13,784 bases of DNA from Clostridium sp. UBA4746 (GTDB taxonomy: Bacteria; Bacillota; Clostridia; Clostridiales; Clostridiaceae): contig DHIM01000297.1 in NCBI GenBank assembly GCA_002403785.1, forward strand, positions 31,011 through 44,794. Reading direction: 5' to 3'. A model generated the notes under the pieces. The model had not been told where the DNA came from and made no database searches. It saw only the letters and a list, made by a program, of their open reading frames with translations. Of the stretch, positions 1 through 9,213 are shown one piece after another; positions within the stretch are counted from its first letter, which is position 1, and every line of letters starts with the position of its first letter. Made by a program: the position numbers and the translations under genes.

Positions 1-75
1 TAATTAAACAGTAAGTGGGAGATAATAATTTCAACTAGTTCTAAAACTTTACAAATGTTATTAACAAAAAGTGTT

Positions 76-84
76 AAAGGGGTG
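76..84 (+). promoter_or_regulatory. Ribosome binding site deciding the glucan synthase start
   Basis: AAAGGGGTG lies 6 nt before ATG 91. Nothing resembling a Shine-Dalgarno sequence precedes the earlier in-frame ATG at 55, so the protein probably starts with M-A-Y-V-I-L, directly at its first membrane segment. No convincing sigma-A promoter is visible in the 75 bp available upstream. Confidence 0.75.
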
Positions 85-90
85 TTTAAA

Positions 91-3000
91 ATGGCATATG
101 TTATATTAGGGGCAATAGTCGTGATAAGTATTTTAATTTACATAGTGGTAAGAAAAAACTTGAATTATTATGAAGAAGAAAACCTACTAAAAGATGTTCC
201 GACCATAAATGTGAATAGGGAAGATTTAGAAAAACATGCCTTTGAGATAGCACGTCATTACTCGGATGTCAAAAATACTAATTGCAAAAAGAAGCTTATT
301 AGTAATTTAGATAGAAGTTATGAAAAGATTTTAAAAGGTTACGAGAATATAGATAAAGAAGGTAAGAATAAAAAAGAGGTATTACCTGCTGCAGAATGGC
401 TTTTAGATAATCTTTATTTAGTAGAAAAAGAATATAAAAGCATAAAATATAATATGCCACAAACATATTATAAAGACTTACCTGTGATATACAGAGGAGT
501 TATGAAGGGCTATCCAAGAGTTTATCATATTGCCATTGAAATAGTGTCTCACACTGATGGTAGGATGGATGAATTGGTTATTGCAAATTTTATTAGTGCA
601 TACCAAAAGAACGCTGTACTGACGTCTGGCGAACTTTGGGCTATTCCTATAATGCTAAGAATAGCTTTAATTCAAAATATTAGTAAGATAACAGAGAAAA
701 TTGTTAGAGCAGAGCAAGATAAAAAGAAAGCAGAGTTGGTTGCAGAGCGATTAATTAATGCTTCTTCTACACAAGGAAAGACTGTGAAAGAAATCTCTTT
801 ATTAAACAGTAAAAATTATACTTATAATTCTCATTTTACAGAAAAGTTATTGAAATTGTTAAGGGATAATGGTGTTGATTCTAAAGAAATTTATGATTTT
901 ATAGATGAAAAGCTTGGAGCACAGGAAACAAGTTCTGAAAAAATCATAGCCTTACAACATCAAATTGAAGTTAATTTTGAGATTTCTATGGCACATTCCA
1001 TTAATAGTATAAGAGTGATTGAAGGTTTAAATTGGAAAAATTATTACGAAAAGCTAAGTCCTGTAGAGAGGATTTTGAGCGAGGATCCTCCTTGTGTCTA
1101 CAAAAAAATGGATTTTCAATCTAGAGATAAGTATAGACATGAAATAGAAAAAATATCTAAACATACAAATTTTCCGGAATCATATATAGCAAAAAAAGCT
1201 ATTGAATGTTGCAAAGAGAGTGTGGCCTTGGAAAATGATATCTATAAACAACATGTCGGATATTATTTGATAGATGCTGGACTTAATAAATTAAAGCGAA
1301 AAATAGGATATAAAAATACGGGCATTCAAAGGATAAAAAATAGTATAAAGAAGAATGTAGAAAATTTTTATATAGGAACTATTATCATATTTACAATGTT
1401 AATAGTATGTCTAATTATTACGAGTAGCCTATTAAATGATAATACCAGAGATATATGGAGATATGTATTAGCTGCAATAATAATATTAGTACCCTGTAGC
1501 GAGATAGCAATATCTATTTTTAATTGGAGTTTAAGCGTTCTGAGTACTCCTTCTTTTATTCCTAAAATGGATTTTAAAGAAGCAATACCAGAAAAATATA
1601 GTACGGTTGTAGTAATTCCAACTTTATTAAATGATCCCTCTAGAGTAAAAGAACTAATAAATGATTTAGAAGTATATTATTTAGCAAATGCTCAAGATAA
1701 TTTGTTTTTTGCATTACTAGGAGACTTTAAAGATAGTGATATTGAGGAGGAAGAGGGAGATAAAGAAATAAATGATGCAGGAATTTTGGCTATACAAGAA
1801 TTGAATAAAAAGTATTGTAGTTCTAAAAAGGAGATATTCTTCTTCTTAAACAGATATAGGCAGTACAATAAAAAAGAAAATAAGTGGATTGGACTCGAGA
1901 GAAAACGTGGAAAACTTATGGAGTTTAATGAATTTTTGAGAGGTAGTAAAAATACTAGTTATAATGTAATAAGTAGCAATGCTGAAACCCTTTTAAAGGT
2001 TAAATATGTTATTACGTTAGATGCAGACACAAAACTTCCAAGGGATGCTGCTAAAAAGCTGATAGGAGCTATGGCACATCCACTAAATAATGCTGTTATA
2101 AATAATAGTAAAAAGAAAGTGGATAGAGGTTATGGTTTAATGCAACCGAGAGTGGGAGTGTCTATTATTAGTGCAGACAAAACTCTATTTTCAAAAATAT
2201 TCTCCGGTGAGACAGGTATAGATATTTATACTAGTGCTGTGTCTGATGTATATCAGGATCTATTTGGGGAAGGAATTTTTACTGGAAAAGGGATTTATAA
2301 TGTAGATGTTTTTAATTATATGTTAAAAGATGAAATACCTGAAAATACTGTATTAAGTCACGACTTGTTAGAGGGATCTTATGTTAGGACTGCATTGGTT
2401 ACAGATGTGGAATTTATAGATGGATACCCAGCTTATTACAATTCTAGTTCTATGAGATTACATCGATGGACTAGGGGAGATTGGCAATTATTGCCTTGGC
2501 TTGTGAAAGCTTCACCAATAAATAAAATATCCAAATGGAAAATATTTGATAATTTAAGAAGGAGTTTATTAGCACCTTCCATTACAATTTTGCTCATACT
2601 AGCCTTAGGAGGAATATTGCCTAATGGAACAGATAAATGGGTTATTGCAGCTTTTGTTGCGATTTTAGCACCTATACTTTTTGATGTATCCGAAGCTGTA
2701 GTTTCACCTGCAATGGGTTTAAGTTTATCAGGCAAAATTCAAAATGGCAAAATGGCTATAGAACAAACATTTTTGATTATTTGCTTTATACCTTTTCAAG
2801 CGTATATAATGTTGGATGCTATAATTAGAACATTATATAGGGTTATAGTAAGTAAGAAAAATTTATTAGAGTGGCAAACGGCAGCAGACGTAGAGGTTAA
2901 ATTAGGTAAAAAACTTAAAAATTTTATAGCTTCTATGTGGATTGGAAGTGCAATTTCACTTTTGATTTTATTCCTAGCATTTAATTCAAGTACGAGTATT

Positions 3001-6000
3001 GGTATCCTTAGTATACCCTCATGTTTAATTTGGTTTTTAAGCCCCATAGTTGCATATGTTATAAGTCGCGACAGAAGTTTAGAAACTTTTGAAATGAATG
3101 GAGAAGAAAAGATTTTTTTAAGAAAATTGAGCAGAAAAACTTGGGCTTATTTTGAGGATTTCGTCAATGATGAAAATAATTGGCTTGGACCAGATAATTA
3201 CCAAGAAGATCCACCTAATGGATTAGCTCGCAGAACTTCACCAACAAATATGGGCATGGAATTAACATCAATCATAGTTGCTTATGATTTGGGATATATA
3301 GGAATAATAGAGGTAATACGCAGGATAGAGAAAATTATGAATTCGATGGAAGACATGGATATGTACAAGGGTCATTTTTATAATTGGTATGATACTAAAA
3401 ATAAGACTCCACTTTATCCTAGATATGTATCCACTGTGGATAGTGGGAATTTAGTTGGGTACCTTTGGGTAGTTGCCCAGGCACTAGAGGAATATTTAAG
3501 CAATCCGATATTTAATCTTGTGCAAATAAAGGGTTTGCAGGACACTATGAGATTAGCTAGTGAAGAAATAGAAGCAATATCAGGAGTGAAAGAATTATAC
3601 AATGAAGTTATAGAGAGTTTGGACAATGATAAAATAGATTTCATCTCTTGGAAAACTTTGCTTGTAGACTTAGAGAAGAAGGTTACAGAGGTAGAAAAAG
3701 TACAAATAGACAAGGAGTTATATTGGAATAAAAAACTCAAAGGTGATGTGGGTGGATTATTAAATGAAATGAATGAATTTTTACCCTGGGCTGATTATGC
3801 CTATGAAAAAAACATTGATTTAAAGCTTGGTAATTCTTTGCGTAGCTTGTTCGAAAATGCAGCAATAAAATGTATTCCCGAAAAAACAACTAACATAATA
3901 AATATGTTAAATAGTAAGTTGAAAAGTGACAAATCTTTATCAAAATTAAATATTTTGTTACAGAATACAAAGGAAAATGCTCAAATGATTATTAACAAGA
4001 TAGAGAACTTAAAAGAAAGATTAAACTCTATGGCAGAAAATACTGATTTTAAAATGTTATACGATGAAGAGAGAGAACTGCTTAGAATTGGATATGACGT
4101 GGAGAATGATAATCTAGGTAAGAGTTATTATGATTTATTAGCTTCTGAGTCAAGGCAGGCTAGTTTTGTTGCTATAGCAAAAGGAGATGTTCCTAAAAAA
4201 CATTGGTTTAAGCTCGGGAGGTCTATGACTCTTATGGGGAAAAGTAAGGGATTAGTTTCATGGAGTGGAACCATGTTTGAATACATGATGCCACTGCTTA
4301 TAATGAAAAATTATCCAGGTACAATGCTTGATGAAACTTACAAAGCTGTAATTGAGGCACAAAAGAAATATTGTTATGAAAGAGGGGTGCCTTTTGGAAT
4401 ATCTGAATCTGCGTTTTATAATTTTGATGTAAATTCAAATTACCAATACAAGGCATTTGGAGTAGCTGGAGTAGGCTTAAAGTCAGGACTTGAAAATGAA
4501 TTGGTTATTGCACCATATTCTACTGTTATGGCACTTCAAACTGATTTTAGAGGGGCTTATGATAATCTTCGTAAACTTACTCTAGAAGGATTAGAAGGAA
4601 CTTATGGTTTTTATGAAGCTATAGATTATACTGAAAGCAGAATATCTAAAGATGAGCCTAAGGCTATTGTTAAGTGTTTCATGATTCATCATGAAGGAAT
4701 GAGCTTAATGGCTTTAGATAATGTATTAAAAAACAACATTCTGCAAAGAAGATTTCATTCTTTGCCAAAGGTCAAAGCTACAGAGTTATTACTTCAAGAG
4801 AAAATTTCTAAAAGGGTAGTATATGATAGAAACTATAAATTTAATATATCAGGTGTTAAAATAGGTAAACAAAAGATTATAGTAAGAAAATATACAACAG
4901 CAAAGACGGAAACACCAGAAACACATTTAATTTCTAATGGAAATTATTCATTAATGATTTCTAATAGTGGTGCAGGGTATGCTCTGCGAGATAAAACTAT
5001 GATTTACAGGTGGAAGGAAGATGTTACGAAAGACAATACAGGTATGTTTGTCTATATCAAAGATGTGGATGAAAATGAATACTTCAGCGCAACTTATGAA
5101 CCTTGTAAAAAGGAAGGTGACAATTATGAAGTAACCTTTTCCTTAGATAAAGCTGAATTTACAAGGGTTGATAGTAATATTACTACTCGAATGGATATTA
5201 CTGTGTCTACAGAAGATGATTCAGAGATAAGAAGATTATCCATTACAAATCATGGTATCGTTAGTAAAAAGTTAGAAATAACTAGTTATTTAGAAGTGAC
5301 CCTAGCTCACTATGATGCAGATATAGTGCATCCGGCTTTTGGAAATTTATTTGTAAAAACAGAGTATGTAGATAATCCTCGTTGCATTCTTGCAACGAGA
5401 AGACCTAGAGTTCAGGGAAAGAAACAACCTTGGCTTATGCAAACTGTTGCAACGGAGGGAACTACCATAGGAACTATTCAATATGAGACTAGCAGAGCTA
5501 ATTTCATAGGGCGTGGGGAAAATACAATACATCCTATAGCCATGAAGCAAAACTCACTTTTATCTAATACTGTGGGAGCGGTTCTTGATCCTATAATGAG
5601 TATAAGAAGAAGAGTTAAAATAAAACCTGGTGAAACCTTTATTATAGTCTTCACTACATCAATAGCTAATAGTAAAGCGGAAGTAATAAGTTTAGCTAGA
5701 GAGTATAGTGAGTTTCACAATATAAATAGAGTGTTTGAGCTAGCGTGGAGTCAAACTCAGGTAGATATGAAATATTTAGGCATAAAATCTTCTCAAGCAA
5801 ATTTATATCAAGTAATGGCTTCTAAAGTTTTATTTTTAAATTCCACATTCAAACAAAGAGAAGAATATATTAAAAAGGTAAAGAAGGGACAATATACTCT
5901 TTGGGGATATGGTATTTCAGGAGATTTACCTATAATTCTTTTTATAGCTAGGGAGAGCAAAGATAAAGGCTTAGTTCGCCAACTTTTAAATGCTCATGAA

Positions 6001-8724
6001 TACTTAAGCCTGAAAGGGTTAAGTACTGATTTAGTGATAATAAATCTTCAAAAAAATTCATATGATCAACCTTTACAAAAGGATATTAAGGATTTAGTAG
6101 GCAGTAGTCATTTGAGAGATAAAGAAAATAAACCTGGAGGGATCTTTATATTTAATAAGACTACTATTATGGAGGAAGATATAGAGCTCCTAATATCTAC
6201 AGCTAGAATAGTTATAGATTCCTGCAAGGGATTGTTAGTATCTCAAATTCAAAATAATCAAAAGAGAATTGAGAAGCAACCATTATTACTAACTGTAGAA
6301 AATAAATTTACATTTAAAGAACACAAGTTTAATATTGAGCCATTAGAGTATTTTAATGATTTAGGAGGCTTTAATGTTGAAAGAGAAAACTATACTATCT
6401 TACTTAAGGATTTTATTAATACCCCAGCACCTTGGATAAATGTAATATCTAATGGTGATTTTGGATTTCATGTATCGGAATGTGGATCAGCTTATACGTG
6501 GCATCAAAATAGTCGCGAAAACAAAATTACTACGTGGTCTAATGATTGGATAAGTGATGAATGCTCAGAAGCTATATATTTGCGGGATGATATTCATGGT
6601 AATGTGTGGAGTATTACACCTAAACCAATAAGAGATGGTGGTGAATACTTAATTGAGCATGGTTTTGGATATTCAAACTTCAAACATCAGGCTTGTGGGA
6701 TTATGGGTGAAGTAACCATGTTTGTGCCAATGGAGCATAATGTTAAGCTATGTAAAATAAAACTAAAGAATAATAGTGATATAGCTCGTGAATTAAGTAT
6801 GACTTACTATGCTGAGCTTGTAATGGGAGTTGTACCTCAACACACTGCTCAACACATTGTTACTTATTTAAATGAAGAAAATGAATATATATACGCTACA
6901 AATTGTTATAGTCAGCATTTTGGTAAATTAAATGCTTTCTTAAGATTATATGGAGGTGAGCAGCAAAGTTTCACCGGCAATAAAAGTGAATTTTTAGGTA
7001 GGGGAGGAAGCGTTGAAAATCCGGAGGCTCTAAAGAGAGTAAGACTTTCGAATAATGTAGGTGCTGGTTTAGATCCATGTCTCGCTGTTACTTCAAAAAT
7101 TCATTTAGAGCCAAACATGGAAATTGAATTAGTAGCTATGCTCGGTGAAAATGAAAGCTTGGATAATATCTCTAATCAAATAGTAGAATTTGAAGATTTT
7201 GAAAGAGTAGATACTGAATTAGAAAATGTTAAGAATTATTGGAATAAGTTACTGCATACGGTGCAGGTTAAGACGCCTGATAAGAGTATGGACTTAATGC
7301 TTAATGGATGGCTAATGTACCAAACTATAGTATGTAGATTATGGGCAAGAACTGCTTTTTATCAATCTGGTGGAGCTTATGGTTTTAGAGATCAACTTCA
7401 GGATGTTATGTCTTTAAGCATGATTGAGCCTAGTATTACTAGAAAGCAAATTTTATACAGTGCCTCAAGACAATTTGTTGAGGGCGATGTGCAGCATTGG
7501 TGGCATCCCGTTGTAGATAGTGGAATAAGAACAAGATTCTCTGATGACTTATTGTGGTTACCTTATGTCACTATGGATTATATTAAAAATACAGGGGATT
7601 TTGCCATTCTTGATGAAGAAGCTAAATATTTAATGGATACGCCACTTTCAGAAGGCGAAGATGAAAGGTATAACATTTCAGGAAGGTCAGATTTTACAGG
7701 TAGTATATATGAACATTGCATAAAGGCAATAGATAGAGCTCTTAAGTTTGGTTCTCATAACATTCCACTAATGGGAAGTGGTGATTGGAATGATGGAATG
7801 AGTACCGTAGGTAACAAGGGAAAAGGTGAAAGTGTATGGTTAGGATGGTTCTTATATGATATATTAAATGATTTTTTTGAAGCTTGCACATATAAAAATG
7901 ATGATGAAAGACTTCAAAGATATAAGGAGATGCAAGAGTATATAAGAACAAATCTAGAAGAAAATGCATGGGATGGTAATTGGTATAGGAGAGCTTATTT
8001 TGATGATGGCACGCCATTAGGTTCATCTCAAAATGAAGAATGTCAGATAGATTCACTATCTCAATCTTGGTCGGTCATATCGGGAGCAGCGAATAAGGAA
8101 AGAGCAGTAGAGGCTATGGAGTCATTAGAACACTATCTAATAAAAGAAGATAATGGGATGATTTTACTTTTAACTCCACCATTTAGTAAATCTAAATTAG
8201 AGCCAGGTTATATCAAAGGTTACGTACCTGGAGTTAGAGAAAATGGTGGTCAATATACACATGCTGCAACTTGGGTAATTCTTGCTTTTGCTAAACTTAA
8301 CAAAGGTGATAAGGCAGCTAAGTTATATAATATGATAAACCCTATTAATCATACAAAAACCTTCATAGATTGCGAGAGATATAAAACTGAGCCTTACGTA
8401 ATGTCTGCTGATGTTTATGGAAAAGAACCTCATGTAGGAAGAGGAGGGTGGAGTTGGTATACTGGAACATCAGGATGGATGTATAGAACGGGAATAGAAG
8501 CTATCTTAGGGTTGAAGCTAAAGGAAGGGATAGGTTTTACAATTGAACCTTGTGTGCCAGACGAATGGTCACACTATGAAATTACTTATAAAAAAGACGA
8601 ATTTGAGTATTTGATTGAAGTTAAACGTCAGGAAGATAAAGGTATTTGGCTTGATGGAAATTTATGCACAGATGGATTAGTTCCATTTATAGATGGAGTG
8701 CATAAAGTAGTGGTTATAATATAA
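91..8724 (+). CDS. ndvB: Cyclic beta-1,2-glucan synthase (NdvB/ChvB/Cgs family; GT84 + GH189-type + GH94)
   Basis: This is a membrane enzyme that builds beta-1,2-glucan from UDP-glucose and, in characterised relatives, cyclises it and trims its length. Numbering is from ATG 91, chosen because AAAGGGGTG (76-84) lies 6 nt upstream; an in-frame ATG at 55 has no ribosome binding site. Order of parts: an N-terminal membrane segment (about 2-21); two more (about 426-447 and 455-480); a GT2-like/GT84 domain with DAD at 644-646, HDLLEG from 757 and HRWTRGDWQ near 791-799; five membrane segments (about 825-992); a glucoamylase-like GH189-type cyclisation domain (about 1006-1575) with SGTMFEY, GISES and MIHHEGMS motifs; a beta-sandwich (about 1600-1870); a helical linker; a second beta-sandwich (about 2110-2385); and a GH94 phosphorylase domain with GFRDQLQD (2431), HWWHP (2469), GDWNDGM (2564) and TGTSGW (2791). 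Its 2877 residues match the roughly 2830-2870 of proteobacterial homologues, and no frame breaks are seen. The linkage is inferred from family; linear rather than cyclic product is possible. No exporter gene is adjacent. Confidence 0.95.
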   Translation: MAYVILGAIVVISILIYIVVRKNLNYYEEENLLKDVPTINVNREDLEKHAFEIARHYSDVKNTNCKKKLISNLDRSYEKILKGYENIDKEGKNKKEVLPAAEWLLDNLYLVEKEYKSIKYNMPQTYYKDLPVIYRGVMKGYPRVYHIAIEIVSHTDGRMDELVIANFISAYQKNAVLTSGELWAIPIMLRIALIQNISKITEKIVRAEQDKKKAELVAERLINASSTQGKTVKEISLLNSKNYTYNSHFTEKLLKLLRDNGVDSKEIYDFIDEKLGAQETSSEKIIALQHQIEVNFEISMAHSINSIRVIEGLNWKNYYEKLSPVERILSEDPPCVYKKMDFQSRDKYRHEIEKISKHTNFPESYIAKKAIECCKESVALENDIYKQHVGYYLIDAGLNKLKRKIGYKNTGIQRIKNSIKKNVENFYIGTIIIFTMLIVCLIITSSLLNDNTRDIWRYVLAAIIILVPCSEIAISIFNWSLSVLSTPSFIPKMDFKEAIPEKYSTVVVIPTLLNDPSRVKELINDLEVYYLANAQDNLFFALLGDFKDSDIEEEEGDKEINDAGILAIQELNKKYCSSKKEIFFFLNRYRQYNKKENKWIGLERKRGKLMEFNEFLRGSKNTSYNVISSNAETLLKVKYVITLDADTKLPRDAAKKLIGAMAHPLNNAVINNSKKKVDRGYGLMQPRVGVSIISADKTLFSKIFSGETGIDIYTSAVSDVYQDLFGEGIFTGKGIYNVDVFNYMLKDEIPENTVLSHDLLEGSYVRTALVTDVEFIDGYPAYYNSSSMRLHRWTRGDWQLLPWLVKASPINKISKWKIFDNLRRSLLAPSITILLILALGGILPNGTDKWVIAAFVAILAPILFDVSEAVVSPAMGLSLSGKIQNGKMAIEQTFLIICFIPFQAYIMLDAIIRTLYRVIVSKKNLLEWQTAADVEVKLGKKLKNFIASMWIGSAISLLILFLAFNSSTSIGILSIPSCLIWFLSPIVAYVISRDRSLETFEMNGEEKIFLRKLSRKTWAYFEDFVNDENNWLGPDNYQEDPPNGLARRTSPTNMGMELTSIIVAYDLGYIGIIEVIRRIEKIMNSMEDMDMYKGHFYNWYDTKNKTPLYPRYVSTVDSGNLVGYLWVVAQALEEYLSNPIFNLVQIKGLQDTMRLASEEIEAISGVKELYNEVIESLDNDKIDFISWKTLLVDLEKKVTEVEKVQIDKELYWNKKLKGDVGGLLNEMNEFLPWADYAYEKNIDLKLGNSLRSLFENAAIKCIPEKTTNIINMLNSKLKSDKSLSKLNILLQNTKENAQMIINKIENLKERLNSMAENTDFKMLYDEERELLRIGYDVENDNLGKSYYDLLASESRQASFVAIAKGDVPKKHWFKLGRSMTLMGKSKGLVSWSGTMFEYMMPLLIMKNYPGTMLDETYKAVIEAQKKYCYERGVPFGISESAFYNFDVNSNYQYKAFGVAGVGLKSGLENELVIAPYSTVMALQTDFRGAYDNLRKLTLEGLEGTYGFYEAIDYTESRISKDEPKAIVKCFMIHHEGMSLMALDNVLKNNILQRRFHSLPKVKATELLLQEKISKRVVYDRNYKFNISGVKIGKQKIIVRKYTTAKTETPETHLISNGNYSLMISNSGAGYALRDKTMIYRWKEDVTKDNTGMFVYIKDVDENEYFSATYEPCKKEGDNYEVTFSLDKAEFTRVDSNITTRMDITVSTEDDSEIRRLSITNHGIVSKKLEITSYLEVTLAHYDADIVHPAFGNLFVKTEYVDNPRCILATRRPRVQGKKQPWLMQTVATEGTTIGTIQYETSRANFIGRGENTIHPIAMKQNSLLSNTVGAVLDPIMSIRRRVKIKPGETFIIVFTTSIANSKAEVISLAREYSEFHNINRVFELAWSQTQVDMKYLGIKSSQANLYQVMASKVLFLNSTFKQREEYIKKVKKGQYTLWGYGISGDLPIILFIARESKDKGLVRQLLNAHEYLSLKGLSTDLVIINLQKNSYDQPLQKDIKDLVGSSHLRDKENKPGGIFIFNKTTIMEEDIELLISTARIVIDSCKGLLVSQIQNNQKRIEKQPLLLTVENKFTFKEHKFNIEPLEYFNDLGGFNVERENYTILLKDFINTPAPWINVISNGDFGFHVSECGSAYTWHQNSRENKITTWSNDWISDECSEAIYLRDDIHGNVWSITPKPIRDGGEYLIEHGFGYSNFKHQACGIMGEVTMFVPMEHNVKLCKIKLKNNSDIARELSMTYYAELVMGVVPQHTAQHIVTYLNEENEYIYATNCYSQHFGKLNAFLRLYGGEQQSFTGNKSEFLGRGGSVENPEALKRVRLSNNVGAGLDPCLAVTSKIHLEPNMEIELVAMLGENESLDNISNQIVEFEDFERVDTELENVKNYWNKLLHTVQVKTPDKSMDLMLNGWLMYQTIVCRLWARTAFYQSGGAYGFRDQLQDVMSLSMIEPSITRKQILYSASRQFVEGDVQHWWHPVVDSGIRTRFSDDLLWLPYVTMDYIKNTGDFAILDEEAKYLMDTPLSEGEDERYNISGRSDFTGSIYEHCIKAIDRALKFGSHNIPLMGSGDWNDGMSTVGNKGKGESVWLGWFLYDILNDFFEACTYKNDDERLQRYKEMQEYIRTNLEENAWDGNWYRRAYFDDGTPLGSSQNEECQIDSLSQSWSVISGAANKERAVEAMESLEHYLIKEDNGMILLLTPPFSKSKLEPGYIKGYVPGVRENGGQYTHAATWVILAFAKLNKGDKAAKLYNMINPINHTKTFIDCERYKTEPYVMSADVYGKEPHVGRGGWSWYTGTSGWMYRTGIEAILGLKLKEGIGFTIEPCVPDEWSHYEITYKKDEFEYLIEVKRQEDKGIWLDGNLCTDGLVPFIDGVHKVVVII

Positions 8725-8725
8725 A

Positions 8726-8763
8726 AAACAGATGACTTCAAAAGAGAAGTCATCTGTTTTTTT
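8726..8763. terminator. Bidirectional intrinsic terminator between the glucan synthase and the small acidic protein gene
   Basis: The arms AAACAGATGACTTC (8726-8739) and GAAGTCATCTGTTT (8746-8759) pair perfectly around a 6-nt loop. A run of T follows on the plus strand (to 8763) and a run of A precedes on the left, which reads as U on the minus strand. It begins 2 nt after the plus-strand stop codon and lies 6 nt beyond the minus-strand stop codon, so it can serve both convergent genes. Confidence 0.93.
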
Positions 8764-8769
8764 ATAAAA

Positions 8770-8991
8770 TTAATCTTTTATATCATAAAGATCCAAATCA
8801 TAAAGGTCCTCGCCACCATAATAGGTATAGTCAAATTCAACATTAGATATATTCATAGCAACTATAGGATCAGTTACTGGGTCTGGTAACATAGTAGAAT
8901 CTGTTTCGGAATAAGATCTTATGTCTTCAGGTTCTAATTCATAAAAATCTCTTTGATGTGGTGCATACATTTTTGGTTTATCTTTTGACAT
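8770..8991 (-). CDS. Small acidic tyrosine-rich protein, function unknown
   Basis: A 73-residue protein that I do not recognise. It is real rather than a shadow: GGGAGG (8999-9004, minus strand) sits 7 nt before the ATG, a strong terminator follows the stop, and no other gene overlaps it. Composition is unusual: 12 Asp and 6 Glu against 4 Lys and 2 Arg, with 8 Tyr and no Cys or Trp. The N-terminus is basic (SKDKPKMYAPHQR), the middle is proline- and aspartate-rich (LPDPVTDP), and the tail is an Asp/Tyr/Leu run (EDLYDLDLYDIKD). There is no signal peptide or membrane segment, so it is probably cytoplasmic and possibly disordered. It is transcribed divergently from dfx. A sigma-K-like promoter match upstream makes a spore-coat or sporulation role conceivable, but that is speculation. 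Confidence 0.72.
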   Translation of the reverse strand: MSKDKPKMYAPHQRDFYELEPEDIRSYSETDSTMLPDPVTDPIVAMNISNVEFDYTYYGGEDLYDLDLYDIKD

Positions 8992-9047
8992 ATTATTACC
9001 TCCCTTTATAAATATATATAATATAAAATATTTGTATTATATATTTA

Positions 9048-9073
9048 TATTATATGTTTATAGCATTTAGTGT
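9048..9073 (-). promoter_or_regulatory. Candidate promoter of the small acidic protein gene (sigma-K-like or sigma-A)
   Basis: Read on the minus strand, AC (9073-9072), a 15-nt spacer and CATATAATA (9056-9048) fit the mother-cell sigma-K pattern AC-N15/16-CATAnnnTA. The same place also offers a sigma-A reading, TATAAT preceded at 17 nt by TGGAAC, whose -35 is poor. Initiation here would leave a leader of about 50 nt before ATG 8991. Such AT-rich sequence produces chance matches easily. Confidence 0.3.
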
Positions 9074-9154
9074 TCCACACAATAAAGAAAAAAATAACGG
9101 TAATATTAGGTACATTAATATAATGAATTAGGTTAGAATACATATAGATAGGTA

Positions 9155-9187
9155 ATAAAATTTCCTATAAAATAAAGGAGATTTTAT
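9155..9187. repeat. Inverted repeat upstream of dfx
   Basis: The arms ATAAAATTTCCT (9155-9166) and AGGAGATTTTAT (9176-9187) are complementary over 12 positions with one G.T-type pair, around a 9-nt spacer. The right arm covers the place where the -35 of the best dfx -10 candidate would fall. It could be an operator or a hairpin; there is no T tract, so it is not an obvious terminator. Confidence 0.4.
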
Positions 9188-9203
9188 TTGAACATAGAAT
9201 ATA

Positions 9204-9209
9204 TATAAT
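9204..9209 (+). promoter_or_regulatory. Candidate -10 box for dfx
   Basis: TATAAT is a full -10 consensus match 79 bp before the dfx start codon. The -35 position holds only AT-rich sequence with no good TTGACA match. TTGAAC at 9188-9193 is only 10 nt away, too close to serve. An activator-dependent or weak promoter is possible; chance is also possible in such AT-rich DNA. Confidence 0.35.
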
Positions 9210-9213
9210 AACT

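Noticed and set aside
1..90. End of an upstream gene or a promoter for the glucan synthase
   Set aside because: The 90 bp available show neither a coding frame with family character nor a good -35/-10 pair.
2436..2735. Antisense frames inside the glucan synthase gene (also near 2796, 3414, 5347 and 7742)
   Set aside because: They oppose a strongly conserved reading frame, lack ribosome binding sites and have no family character; they are shadows.
9054..9131. Short plus-strand frame of 25 codons starting ATG TTT ATA
   Set aside because: No Shine-Dalgarno sequence and it overlaps the probable promoter of the divergent small gene.
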